The position numbers and the translations under genes were made by a program. DNA of 64,000 nucleotides from Maribacter ulvicola (GTDB taxonomy: Bacteria; Bacteroidota; Bacteroidia; Flavobacteriales; Flavobacteriaceae): positions 62,001-126,000 of the forward strand of contig NZ_FTMA01000002.1 in the NCBI RefSeq assembly GCF_900155985.1. The letters run 5' to 3'. The notes below the pieces were generated by a model. The model did not search any database, was not told the origin of the DNA, and saw nothing but the letters and a program-made list of their open reading frames with translations. This document shows, piece after piece, positions 36,334-44,990 of the stretch; position 1 is the stretch's first letter; the number at the start of each line of letters is the position of its first letter.

Positions 36334-36370
36334 TATACTGACAGCGTAATTAGGTTGCAAACAAAACAAA

Positions 36371-36394
36371 AAAAATACGCCGAAGCGTATTTTT
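36371..36394 (-). terminator. Intrinsic terminator after deaD
   Basis: AAAAATACGC (36371-36380) and GCGTATTTTT (36385-36394) form a perfect stem with a CGAA loop, just past the deaD stop on the minus strand. Confidence 0.88.
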
Positions 36395-36407
36395 AATATA
36401 CAATTAA

Positions 36408-38225
36408 CTAAAAGAAATCTCCCTTTCTTTTATTGCTGCGTCTTTTTCCAGAGTTGGGTGAGCTAGATTCGCTACGCTCGCGTCTTCTGCCTTTAGACTC
36501 GCGATCGCCGTCTTTTCTACCTCTTCCGCCACGGTCATCATCTCTTCTACCGCCGTTTCTTTTTCCTCTAAAACCGCCACCGCCGCTTCTGCGTTTACCG
36601 CCGCCACCGCCAGGGTTTTTGGAAACCTCAACGTTTACAAATCTGCCGTCAACCTTAAAGTCCGTGAATTTATTTAGGATTTGTTGTGTTACTTCAGCCT
36701 CTGTGTTAAAGAAAGAAAAGCTCTCTTTTACATCAACTTTGAATACATCTTCTTGTCCTAAGCCTACTGTGTCTCTAATAAAGTCTTTTAAAGACATCCA
36801 ATCATAACCATCTCTTTCACCAACGTTTACAAAGTAACGAACCGCTCCACTTGTTGGTATTTCAGCTCTATCTCTTCCTTCACCACGATCTCTACCGTTG
36901 TCAGAAGAGTTTAAATCTTTGGATTTGTTATAGTAATTAAAGAATCTTGTAAATTCAACAGAAACAATTTTTTTAATTAATTCTTCGCGATCTATACCTT
37001 CAAGGACATCATTGATAGCAGGTAGATAAGCATCTACATCTTCATTGATCTCAGTATCTTTAATCTTATTTGCTAAGTGATATAATTGAATCTCACAGAT
37101 TTCCATTCCCGTAGGAATTTTTTTAACTAGAAATTTCTGATTGATTTTATTTTCAATGGCTCTGATCTTACGTTGTTCACTACGGGTAACAATAACCATA
37201 GAAATACCAGATTTACCAGCTCTACCAGTTCTACCGCTACGGTGTGTGTAGGTTTCGATCTCATCTGGTAATTGGTAGTTGATAACGTGTGTAATATCAT
37301 CAACATCAATACCACGTGCAGCAACATCAGTTGCTACAAGCATTTGAATTTGCTTTTTACGGAAAGAGTTCATTACCAAATCTCTTTGATTTTGACTTAA
37401 ATCTCCGTGTAATGCACCGGCATTGTATCCGTCTTCAATTAATTTTTCGGCAACTTTTTGAGTATCGCGTTTTGTTCTACAGAAAATAACCGAAAATATA
37501 TCTGGGTTGGTATCAGCCAATCTCTTTAATGCAGGGTAACGGTCTCTACCACCAACAATATAATATTCGTGTTGTACGGTAGATGCACCAGAATTTTTGG
37601 CTCCCACAGTAATTTCTTGTGGCGAGTGCATAAATTTCTTGGCAATAGTTGCAACCTCTCTAGGCATTGTTGCAGAGAACAACCATGTAGATTTATCATT
37701 AGGCGTACCAGAAAGAATATCTTTAATATCTTCCATGAAGCCCATATTCAGCATCTCATCTGCCTCATCAAGAACACAATAGTCAATTTTTGAAATATCA
37801 ACAAGACGCCTGCTGATCATATCTTTCATTCTACCAGGTGTTGCAACAATTATTTGTGCACCTCTCTTAATTTGTCTTGCCTGTTCCGTAATGCTTGCAC
37901 CGCCATATATGGCAACTACATTGATATTACGTTCGTATTTTGAATACGCTTGCATTTCTTTCGTAATCTGCAGGCAAAGCTCACGGGTAGGTGATAATAT
38001 TAAACCTTGTGTAGTTCTGCTATCACTATCAATTTTTTGAATTAATGGAAATCCGAATGCGGCGGTTTTACCCGTACCTGTTTGCGCTAGGGCAACTAGA
38101 TCGGTTTCACTTTCCAATAAAATAGGGATTGCTTTTTCTTGAACTTCTGAAGGGGTTTCAAAACCCATATCAGTAATAGCATCTAATAAGGACTTTTGTA
38201 GTCCCAGTGCTTCAAACTTTATCAT
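36408..38225 (-). CDS. deaD: DEAD-box ATP-dependent RNA helicase
   Basis: Unwinds structured RNA in ribosome assembly and cold adaptation. The 605-residue protein carries the Q-motif region (FETPSEVQEKAIP), Walker A AQTGTGKT, DEAD box VLDEADEMLNMGF, SAT motif and HRSGRTGRAGK. A DbpA-type RNA-binding domain follows (about 455-535), and then a low-complexity tail rich in Gly, Arg and Lys, typical of flavobacterial DeaD. Upstream is a -7 box about 110 bases from the start, giving a long leader such as cold-shock genes often have. Confidence 0.95.
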   Translation of the reverse strand: MIKFEALGLQKSLLDAITDMGFETPSEVQEKAIPILLESETDLVALAQTGTGKTAAFGFPLIQKIDSDSRTTQGLILSPTRELCLQITKEMQAYSKYERNINVVAIYGGASITEQARQIKRGAQIIVATPGRMKDMISRRLVDISKIDYCVLDEADEMLNMGFMEDIKDILSGTPNDKSTWLFSATMPREVATIAKKFMHSPQEITVGAKNSGASTVQHEYYIVGGRDRYPALKRLADTNPDIFSVIFCRTKRDTQKVAEKLIEDGYNAGALHGDLSQNQRDLVMNSFRKKQIQMLVATDVAARGIDVDDITHVINYQLPDEIETYTHRSGRTGRAGKSGISMVIVTRSEQRKIRAIENKINQKFLVKKIPTGMEICEIQLYHLANKIKDTEINEDVDAYLPAINDVLEGIDREELIKKIVSVEFTRFFNYYNKSKDLNSSDNGRDRGEGRDRAEIPTSGAVRYFVNVGERDGYDWMSLKDFIRDTVGLGQEDVFKVDVKESFSFFNTEAEVTQQILNKFTDFKVDGRFVNVEVSKNPGGGGGKRRSGGGGFRGKRNGGRRDDDRGGRGRKDGDRESKGRRRERSESSSPNSGKRRSNKRKGDFF

Positions 38226-38334
38226 AAATATGTTATACTAAATCGCAAATATGAATGTTGCATAGAGCGATTATCGTTTATAACCTATTAGACTCGGCGC
38301 AACACATGCTATACCAGCGGCGTTAATTAAGCGG

Positions 38335-38342
38335 CAAAGATA
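38335..38342 (-). promoter_or_regulatory. Candidate -7 promoter box for deaD
   Basis: On the minus strand TATCTTTG is a perfect TAnnTTTG match 109 bases before the deaD ATG, implying an untranslated leader of about 100 bases. No clear -33 element was seen. Confidence 0.5.
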
Positions 38343-38383
38343 CTACGAATAATTGAATCCATATAATTTTAAGTGAAGTAATA

Positions 38384-39028
38384 TTACGGGGCCAATGTAT
38401 AGCCATATATTGACAGGGAAGTACCTATAATACCAAAGATAACCATTAAGATAATAAGTGCTTTTTGTAGCCTAGGACTGTCATAGATTATTATACATAC
38501 GGCACCAAGAACAATACATATTTGATAGAATAGTAAAGCGTAATCAAATCTTTTTGTGGCATAATCGTAGGTTTGTGTTAATTGTTCCCATTGTTTAACT
38601 CCGGTAATAATACCCATTTCTCCTTCTATATCCTGAGCCCAATTTTCTTTACCAACAAAAGAAGAACCTAAAAGAAGTTCTGTTTTTTCAGATTCATATT
38701 TGGTTATTTTTTTTTCAACCTCTGCCACTTTATGTTTAATGGTTGCAATTTTATCGTCTGTAACAATGCCACTTTCTATTAATGCCTTTAAATAGTCAAG
38801 TTCACTTTCTTTTAAACTTTCTTTGATACTTTTAGCCTGGTACCAACTAGAGTAGCTTACAACATTGTTGTGGGCGATCATCATTTCTTCTTCTAACTCG
38901 CCGTTCACCATTTGTGATATAGCCATAAGAGCGGCAAATAATGCTATTAGTACGCCTCCTATAGCTTCTGCACGTTCTGATGCAACTGATACTTCTACGG
39001 TTTCATTATCTTTTTTACCCTGCAGCAT
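38384..39028 (-). CDS. DUF4337 family membrane protein
   Basis: A 214-residue protein with one membrane helix near the N-terminus (about 25-42) and two at the C-terminus (about 160-210), separated by a coiled-coil region (about 95-125). The SSWYQAKSIKESL segment after the first helix is what I recall of DUF4337. The function is unknown. Its first 14 bp overlap the rdgB stop region, so the two are cotranscribed. Confidence 0.75.
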   Translation of the reverse strand: MLQGKKDNETVEVSVASERAEAIGGVLIALFAALMAISQMVNGELEEEMMIAHNNVVSYSSWYQAKSIKESLKESELDYLKALIESGIVTDDKIATIKHKVAEVEKKITKYESEKTELLLGSSFVGKENWAQDIEGEMGIITGVKQWEQLTQTYDYATKRFDYALLFYQICIVLGAVCIIIYDSPRLQKALIILMVIFGIIGTSLSIYGYTLAP

Positions 39029-39602
39029 GAATACTATTTAAATGTGCTATCAATTTTTTAAATGCCTGTGCCCTGTGGCTTATTTTGTTTTTAATGGATA
39101 AAGGTAGTTCGGCAAATGTCTCCTTATATCCATTTGGCTGAAAAATTGGGTCGTAACCAAATCCCTTTTCACCTTTTTTTGTCTGGGTAATGACTCCTTC
39201 AATTTTCCCTTCAAATATATGTGTTTTACCATTTAGGTTTAGAGCAATAACTGTTTTGAAGTGAGCGGATCTATCTTTTTTACCTTTAAGGTTGGCCAAT
39301 AGTTTGTCCATATTGGCGTTAGAATTGTTTTGGGGTCCTGCATAACGGGCAGAGTACACGCCGGGTTCTCCGTTTAGTGAGTTCACCAAGAGCCCTGTAT
39401 CATCTGCAAAACATGATAATTGATAGTTTTTGGTTACGAAGTTTGCTTTTAGTTTTGCGTTTCCCTCAAGCGTAATTGCGGTTTCGGGTATATCTGTGGT
39501 GCAACCTATTGTTTCTAAATTTATGAGTTCTATTTGGGATGGAACCAAAAGTTGAACTTCTTTTAATTTGTTAGGGTTGTGAGTGGCAAATACTAGCTTC
39601 AT
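39015..39602 (-). CDS. rdgB: XTP/dITP pyrophosphatase (Ham1/RdgB)
   Basis: Cleans inosine and xanthosine triphosphates from the nucleotide pool. The 195-residue protein has the family N-terminus LVFATHNPNKLKEVQ, FADDTGLLVNSLNGEPGVYSARYAG near 65-89, and KGFGYDPIFQPNG near 145. The C-terminal SHRAQAFKKL block completes the match. Confidence 0.96.
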   Translation of the reverse strand: MKLVFATHNPNKLKEVQLLVPSQIELINLETIGCTTDIPETAITLEGNAKLKANFVTKNYQLSCFADDTGLLVNSLNGEPGVYSARYAGPQNNSNANMDKLLANLKGKKDRSAHFKTVIALNLNGKTHIFEGKIEGVITQTKKGEKGFGYDPIFQPNGYKETFAELPLSIKNKISHRAQAFKKLIAHLNSIHAAG

Positions 39603-39661
39603 AGGAACAATTTGGAGTCTGGTTTGTCAATTTAAATCATCAAAAGTAGTAATTTTATGAA

Positions 39662-40114
39662 ATGGAGTTAAAAGTACCACCGGTTTTAGTGTTTTTATGT
39701 TTTGGATTGATGATGTTCCTATTGGCAGAGTTCCTACCTATTGGTTATTTCGATTTTTTGGGCAGATTGTTATTGGCAAAGCTCTTGATCGGTATTGGTG
39801 TTTTCACAGCGCTCTTTGCTTTAGTTCAATTTAGAAAAGTAAAAACGACCATAGATCCTTTAAACCCTGACAAGGCTTCTAATTTAGTGGTAGGCGGAAT
39901 TTTTAAATTTTCTAGAAACCCTATGTATTTAGCGTTGCTGCTTCTATTGTTGGCGCTAGGTGTTTTTTTAGGTAATGCTTTTAATATACTGATCGCTGCT
40001 GGTTTTGTAAGTTATATGAATCGATTTCAGATAATTCCTGAAGAACAAATTCTATTAGGTAAATTTGGGCGTTCCTTCAAAGATTATTGTATATTAACAA
40101 GGCGCTGGTTTTGA
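39662..40114 (+). CDS. Isoprenylcysteine carboxyl methyltransferase-like membrane protein
   Basis: A 150-residue integral membrane protein with four to five hydrophobic helices and the ICMT/PEMT C-terminal signature: GGIFKFSRNPMYLALLLLLL (about 79-98) and a late EEQILLGKFGRSFKDYC, the Glu and Arg used to bind S-adenosylmethionine. In bacteria the substrate of this family (small lipids, isoprenoids or cysteine thiols) is generally unknown. Confidence 0.85.
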   Translation: MELKVPPVLVFLCFGLMMFLLAEFLPIGYFDFLGRLLLAKLLIGIGVFTALFALVQFRKVKTTIDPLNPDKASNLVVGGIFKFSRNPMYLALLLLLLALGVFLGNAFNILIAAGFVSYMNRFQIIPEEQILLGKFGRSFKDYCILTRRWF

Positions 40115-40211
40115 GTTGATTATGCTTAATGGTATTGCTATATGTGCTAATACTTATATATATTAACTAATTAGCTTATAATTTAATATATTAGCGTTTT
40201 AAATAATAATC

Positions 40212-40817
40212 ATGATAGCTATAATTACTGGAGATATTATTAATTCTGAGAATCATCCTAGTGATCAGTGGATGGATCTATTAAAGAATTATTTAAAACA
40301 ATTTGGTGCATCGCCAATGAATTGGGAGATTTATCGCGGTGATGAATTTCAGTTAAAGCTTACCGAAAAAAATGCATTGTTCACCGCTATTCGCATAAAA
40401 GCAATGTTAAAAACTATAAAAGGTTTAGATGTAAGAATGGGTATCGGTATAGGTTTAGAGACCTATGTTGGTACAGGGGTGACTGAATCTAACGGTCCAG
40501 CATACCAGCGATCAGGACGTAATTTTGAAACACTAAAGGAGAGTAAGGTAAATCTTAGTATTGCAACCGGAGAAACAGCACATGACCGCACATTGAATTT
40601 AATGTTGCGTTTAGCTTTAAATTTTATGGATGATTGGAGCGTTGTTTCTGCAGAAATTGTAACCTTGTCCCTAGATTACCCTCATTACTCACAAAAAGAA
40701 ATTGCACAGCAGTTGGGTATAAAACAATCTGCCGTAAGTCAGCGTTTAAAAAGAGCAAGATTAGATTTAGTTTTAGATGTATTGTCCTATTACAAAGAAT
40801 TAATTACCAGTAAATAA
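40212..40817 (+). CDS. SatD-like protein: cyclase-like palm domain plus helix-turn-helix
   Basis: A 201-residue SatD-family protein. The N-terminal part reads like a nucleotidyl-cyclase palm: ITGDIINSE (Asp8), YRGDEFQLKL (Asp44, Glu45), VRMGIGIGLE (75-84 region) and GPAYQRSGRNFETLK (about 95-109). The order resembles class III cyclases or GGDEF proteins. The C-terminal part (about 159-182, SQKEIAQQLGIKQSAVSQRL) is a clear DNA-binding helix-turn-helix. The next gene, a DUF3307 membrane protein, starts 2 bp later; I recall this pairing in other Bacteroidota. SatD naming is from family memory; cyclase activity is inference. Confidence 0.8.
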   Translation: MIAIITGDIINSENHPSDQWMDLLKNYLKQFGASPMNWEIYRGDEFQLKLTEKNALFTAIRIKAMLKTIKGLDVRMGIGIGLETYVGTGVTESNGPAYQRSGRNFETLKESKVNLSIATGETAHDRTLNLMLRLALNFMDDWSVVSAEIVTLSLDYPHYSQKEIAQQLGIKQSAVSQRLKRARLDLVLDVLSYYKELITSK

Positions 40818-40819
40818 AT

Positions 40820-41515
40820 ATGTTGATTTTCATAAAACTAGTTTTAGCTCATTTAATTGGAGACTTTGTTTTACAACCTACAAGATGGGTACTTCACAAG
40901 CAAGCGAACAAGATAAAATCTAAATTTTTATACGTACATGTGTTATTGCATTTTTCATTGTACATGCTCCTTCTTTGGGATCTATCCCTTTGGAAAATAG
41001 CAGTAACGGTAACTATTGCTCATTTTTTCATTGATACACTAAAATTGTATTCAAATGAATTGTTCAAGAATAAAAGTGTTCCGTTTTTCATAGATCAAGT
41101 ATTGCATATTTTGGTCATTTATGGTTGTGTTTTTTATACCAATTTATATGCTCATACCTTATTGTTGTTCGAAAATTTAGATTGGTACTTGGTAACGGCA
41201 ATTGTATTTGTAACCTATCCGGCAGCAATTATTATGGGTATGATTTTAGAGGGGATGTCCAATCAGATAGAAACGGATCATAAATCGCTCCCCAATGCAG
41301 GTAAGTACATAGGTATTATAGAAAGATTATTTGTTCTAATCTTTATAGTACTTGGTAGATGGGAAGTTATTGGTTTGCTAATAGCTGCAAAATCTGTTTT
41401 TAGGTTTAATGATCTTAAAGAACGTAATAATAGAAAATTAACAGAGTATATTTTAATAGGAACTTTAATAAGTTTTGGGCTGGCTATCTTGGCAGGGCTT
41501 CTATATATTTCTTAA
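40820..41515 (+). CDS. DUF3307 family membrane protein
   Basis: A 231-residue polytopic protein with about five or six hydrophobic helices. The DUF3307 pattern is visible: LAHLIGDFVLQP (about 9-20), a Lys/Asn-rich loop, YVHVLLHFSLYMLL, and AHFFIDTLKLY, with conserved His and Asp residues within the membrane. The function is unknown. It is translationally linked to the SatD-like gene, so the two probably act together, the regulator sensing or controlling something at the membrane. Confidence 0.85.
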   Translation: MLIFIKLVLAHLIGDFVLQPTRWVLHKQANKIKSKFLYVHVLLHFSLYMLLLWDLSLWKIAVTVTIAHFFIDTLKLYSNELFKNKSVPFFIDQVLHILVIYGCVFYTNLYAHTLLLFENLDWYLVTAIVFVTYPAAIIMGMILEGMSNQIETDHKSLPNAGKYIGIIERLFVLIFIVLGRWEVIGLLIAAKSVFRFNDLKERNNRKLTEYILIGTLISFGLAILAGLLYIS

Positions 41516-42081
41516 ATAATAGGGCTTTATATGATAAGCGCAGATTAAATGTTTCTTTGAATGCGTTGAAACCCCAAAAAAAATCAATGTTTTGTGGGCT
41601 TGCCCCTAGGTTGTTTGTGAAAGCAAATTTCAGTAGGGTGTTTTTTTGCAGGTAATTGGCAGTTATGTGTTTAAGATATGTAAAAGGATGGTGGATGATG
41701 TAAAATGTATGAATGTAAATCTGCTTTGGTATGTTGTAAAATAGCAATCTATAGTATTTACCGGTAAGTAGATTTGAACTGAAAATCTGATGTTTTGCTA
41801 TGCTGAAATAAAAATGGTGCCAATGCTCACGAATTAGGTAATACCATAAAAAAAGATAGTTTTAAAAGAAAGGTTGACTGGGGTAACGTGGTTTAAAAGA
41901 GAGTAACCATTTCATTGTCTGTTCTTTAATTTTTGAACTAAAAGATATTGATTTTATCAATTTACATCATTACATAATCTTTTTGTTTTATTTATAGGAT
42001 ATCATATATCAGCATAAATTAAATTTTTACTTTTGCTACTTATTTTAATAACAAAAATTCTTATCCAACCAAAAGAGAATA
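41516..42081. other. 566-bp intergenic region before serA
   Basis: The longest gene-free stretch. The right part holds the serA promoter candidate (42028-42035). The left part (41516-41747) is open on the minus strand, but the predicted peptide has no recognisable domain and overlaps the DUF3307 gene; it may be a decayed gene or repeat. No riboswitch, tRNA or strong hairpin was recognised. Confidence 0.5.
42028..42035 (+). promoter_or_regulatory. Candidate -7 promoter box for serA
   Basis: TACTTTTG is a perfect TAnnTTTG match, 46 bases before the ATG. No convincing -33 element was found. Confidence 0.5.
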
Positions 42082-43974
42082 ATGGTAGAAGTTAGTAGAA
42101 AATACGTTTTTGATTTTGACAGTACGTTGACTAGGGTAGAAGCATTGGATGTTCTTGCCGAAATGACTTTAGAAGGAAGATCCAACAAAGATGAAGTTAT
42201 TAAAGAAATTCAGAAAATCACCAACTTAGGAATTGACGGTGATATTTCGTTTACCGAATCTTTGGAACGTCGAATTCAGTTATTACATGCTAAAAAAGAA
42301 GATTTAGACGGGTTGGTAGATAATCTTAGAAATAAAATATCTAAGTCTATAGCCGCCAATAAAGATTTTTTTGAAAAGTATGCAGATGATATTTATGTGA
42401 TATCCTGTGGATTCAAAGAGTTTATTGATCCTATTGTAGAAGAATACAATATACCGTCTGATCGAGTGTATGCAAATACGTTTAAATTCGATGAAGAAGG
42501 GAGTATCATCGGTTTCGATGAGAAAAATGTGCTATCTCAGCATAATGGCAAAATAGATTGTCTTAAGCAAATGAACTTGGATGGAGAAGTCCAGGTTATA
42601 GGAGATGGTTACAGTGATTATGTAATGCGTGAAGCAGGTATAGCCGACAAGTTTTTTGCATATACCGAAAACGTGCATAGAGAAAAAGCCGCTAATAATG
42701 CGGATTATGTTACACCAAGTTTAGATGAATTTTTATTTGTGAACAAGTTGCCAAGAAATATTTCGTATCCAAAGAATAGAATTAAGGTTCTATTATTAGA
42801 AAATGTGCACACAGCTGCATTCGATAATTTATCAGAAGACGGTTTTTCCGTTGAATTGATTAAACATAGCTTATCAGAGGAAGAACTGCTAGAAAAAATC
42901 AAGGGCGTTCACGTTCTTGGTATTCGTTCTAAAACCCAGGTAACGCAAACAGTTTTAGACGCTGCCGACAAATTATTGGTGGTCGGTGCTTTTTGTATAG
43001 GTACCACTCAAATAGATTTAGATGCTGCCAAGAAAAAAGGTGTGGTAGTTTTTAATGCTCCGTACAGCAATACTAGGTCAGTAGTAGAATTGGCAATTGG
43101 TGAGATTATTATGTTAATGCGTAGTGTATTTGACCGTAGTAGGGAAATTCATGAAGGGCAATGGCAGAAAACAGCTGCAGGGTCTAGAGAAGTTCGTGGT
43201 AAGAACTTGGGCATTGTTGGTTATGGTAATATAGGTAAGCAATTATCAGTTTTGGCAGAAGCCATGGGTATGCGTGTGTATTACTATGATGTAGATGATA
43301 AGTTAGCTTTGGGCAATGCGGTAAAATGCAATTCATTAGAAGATTTGTTGAATGTGTCTGATGTGGTAACATTACATATAGATGATAACAAAGCAAACAA
43401 GAACTTTATTGGTGAGCGTGAAATACAGCAAATGAAGAAAGGTGCTATGTTGATAAATCTATCTAGAGGTTTCGTTGTAGATATTGATGCTCTGGCAAAT
43501 GGATTAAAGGAAGGTCATGTTGGTGGTGCCGCAGTAGATGTTTATCCAGATGAGCCACGTAGTAATGGTGAGTTTAAAACAAAATTACAAGGTTTTCCAA
43601 ATGTAATTTTAACTCCGCATGTGGGTGGTAGTACAGAAGAAGCTCAACGTGATATTGCTGATTTCGTTCCTAATAAAATAATGGATTATATCAATTCCGG
43701 TAATACGGTAGATGCAGTTAATTTTCCAAATATCCGTTTGCCAAAACAAAACAAATCACATAGATTCTTACATATACACAAGAATGTGCCGGGTATAATG
43801 GCCAAAATAAATAAGGTTTTGGCAGAGTATGAATTAAATATCTCAAGTCAATACCTTTCTACCGATAATGAAGTGGGATATGTAATTACAGATTTGGACA
43901 AAGAATATAATAAAGATGTAATCAAGGCTTTAAGAAAAGTTGAAAATACAATCAAATTTAGAGTATTATACTAG
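42082..43974 (+). CDS. serA: Fused phosphoserine phosphatase / D-3-phosphoglycerate dehydrogenase
   Basis: A 630-residue fusion for serine synthesis. Residues 1-225 are a HAD phosphatase of the SerB type with the nucleophile motif FDFDSTLTR (10-18, Asp11 and Asp13 region), VISCGFKEF near 110 and the metal-binding GDGYSDYVM near 173. Residues about 230-540 are phosphoglycerate dehydrogenase with GIVGYGNIGKQ, the catalytic Arg in INLSRG, and LTPHVGGSTEEAQ. The last 75 residues are an ACT domain that likely binds serine for feedback control. The middle step, SerC, is not in the window. The gene is monocistronic with its own terminator. Confidence 0.95.
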   Translation: MVEVSRKYVFDFDSTLTRVEALDVLAEMTLEGRSNKDEVIKEIQKITNLGIDGDISFTESLERRIQLLHAKKEDLDGLVDNLRNKISKSIAANKDFFEKYADDIYVISCGFKEFIDPIVEEYNIPSDRVYANTFKFDEEGSIIGFDEKNVLSQHNGKIDCLKQMNLDGEVQVIGDGYSDYVMREAGIADKFFAYTENVHREKAANNADYVTPSLDEFLFVNKLPRNISYPKNRIKVLLLENVHTAAFDNLSEDGFSVELIKHSLSEEELLEKIKGVHVLGIRSKTQVTQTVLDAADKLLVVGAFCIGTTQIDLDAAKKKGVVVFNAPYSNTRSVVELAIGEIIMLMRSVFDRSREIHEGQWQKTAAGSREVRGKNLGIVGYGNIGKQLSVLAEAMGMRVYYYDVDDKLALGNAVKCNSLEDLLNVSDVVTLHIDDNKANKNFIGEREIQQMKKGAMLINLSRGFVVDIDALANGLKEGHVGGAAVDVYPDEPRSNGEFKTKLQGFPNVILTPHVGGSTEEAQRDIADFVPNKIMDYINSGNTVDAVNFPNIRLPKQNKSHRFLHIHKNVPGIMAKINKVLAEYELNISSQYLSTDNEVGYVITDLDKEYNKDVIKALRKVENTIKFRVLY

Positions 43975-44024
43975 TGTACGGTGATCTAATATGAGTCATT
44001 ACCAGTAAAATCATATAGAATGTG

Positions 44025-44057
44025 AAGTGCAAGTTAAACGACTTGCACTTTTTTTTT
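44025..44057 (+). terminator. Intrinsic terminator after serA
   Basis: AAGTGCAAGT (44025-44034) pairs perfectly with ACTTGCACTT (44041-44050), followed by a T-run to 44057. Confidence 0.93.
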
Positions 44058-44146
44058 ATCCAATTTTCATTGTTTTCTACAACATTTTTAATTCTTAAAA
44101 GTTATGGTATTGATACAATTATAGTTTGTAGGAAATATCTCTAATT

Positions 44147-44965
44147 ATGTGGAATAAGATTTTATTGAAATTAAAATCTGGTAAAAGTTTCAATAACTAT
44201 TATCTGTTGGTTTTTACTGTAATTGTATTGACCATTGTGATACAGTCTATAATACAGTATTCTTTAGCACGACAACGACAAGATGCATTGAGAATAAATG
44301 TTGCGGGTAGGCAAAGAATGCTTTCGCAGGCAATTGTTAAGAATGTGTATGAGTGTAGGTTTGGTACATGTGACTATGGTCAGTTGCGTTTGGCAATGAC
44401 TAAATTATCAAATACAAACACAGCTTTGCAAAAAGGGAATGCAGCAACGGGGATTTTAGAACTTGATAATGATGAAATTCAAAAAAACTTTAATAGTTTA
44501 CAGCCGCATTTAAATTTCATTTTAGAATCAACAAATGACTTTAGTAATCTAAAATTAATAGATTTAGAGAGATTGTCATCTGAGTCGGACAAATTTCTTT
44601 TGATTATGGACGACATTGTCAATCAATTTCAAAAAGCTTCAGAAGAAGATATAAGGGCATTAATGATTGTAGAGTTGGAACTAGCAGTTTTTTCTTTGAT
44701 TATATTAATAATAGAAATATTTTTCTTTATTAATCCGTCCATAAAAAAGATGGCGATTCAAAATCAGAAATTAAAAGAAATAGCTTGGCATCAAACACAC
44801 GCCTTTAATTTGCATATGAAAAATATCAAGAACTACCATCGTGTTCTTAAAATTGAAAAAAAAGTGGAGCATAAAGAAGAGCTTATCTCTTTTTTAATGG
44901 AAGAACTTGTAGATTTAGAAGGTGTTTCTCAGAATATGGTGAAATCACTTAAAAAGCAAGCATAA
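44147..44965 (+). CDS. PilJ-type sensor membrane protein with DHp-like tail
   Basis: A 272-residue protein. Two membrane helices (about 19-38 and 178-197) flank a periplasmic helical domain of the PilJ/NarX N-terminal type, with the hallmark RINVAGRQRMLSQ (49-61). The cytoplasmic tail (206-270) begins NQKLKEIAWHQTHAFNL, very like the start of the dimerisation/phosphoacceptor domain of Bacteroidota histidine kinases (IAWxQSHxxR), with His218 in the acceptor position. No HATPase domain follows; the frame ends at 44965. It may be a truncated kinase, a phosphotransfer protein or a sensor with a partner. The family assignment of the sensor domain is firm. Confidence 0.8.
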   Translation: MWNKILLKLKSGKSFNNYYLLVFTVIVLTIVIQSIIQYSLARQRQDALRINVAGRQRMLSQAIVKNVYECRFGTCDYGQLRLAMTKLSNTNTALQKGNAATGILELDNDEIQKNFNSLQPHLNFILESTNDFSNLKLIDLERLSSESDKFLLIMDDIVNQFQKASEEDIRALMIVELELAVFSLIILIIEIFFFINPSIKKMAIQNQKLKEIAWHQTHAFNLHMKNIKNYHRVLKIEKKVEHKEELISFLMEELVDLEGVSQNMVKSLKKQA

Positions 44966-44990
44966 GCAGAAATAATGTTTCTTGAGCATT

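Noticed and set aside
36433-36807. 124-codon frame antisense to the deaD tail
   Set aside because: Pro/Leu-rich low complexity produced by the Gly/Arg-rich tail on the other strand.
41484-41747. Minus-strand frame of 87 codons between DUF3307 and serA
   Set aside because: It overlaps the real DUF3307 gene, has no domain, no signal and odd composition. Kept only as a possible remnant.
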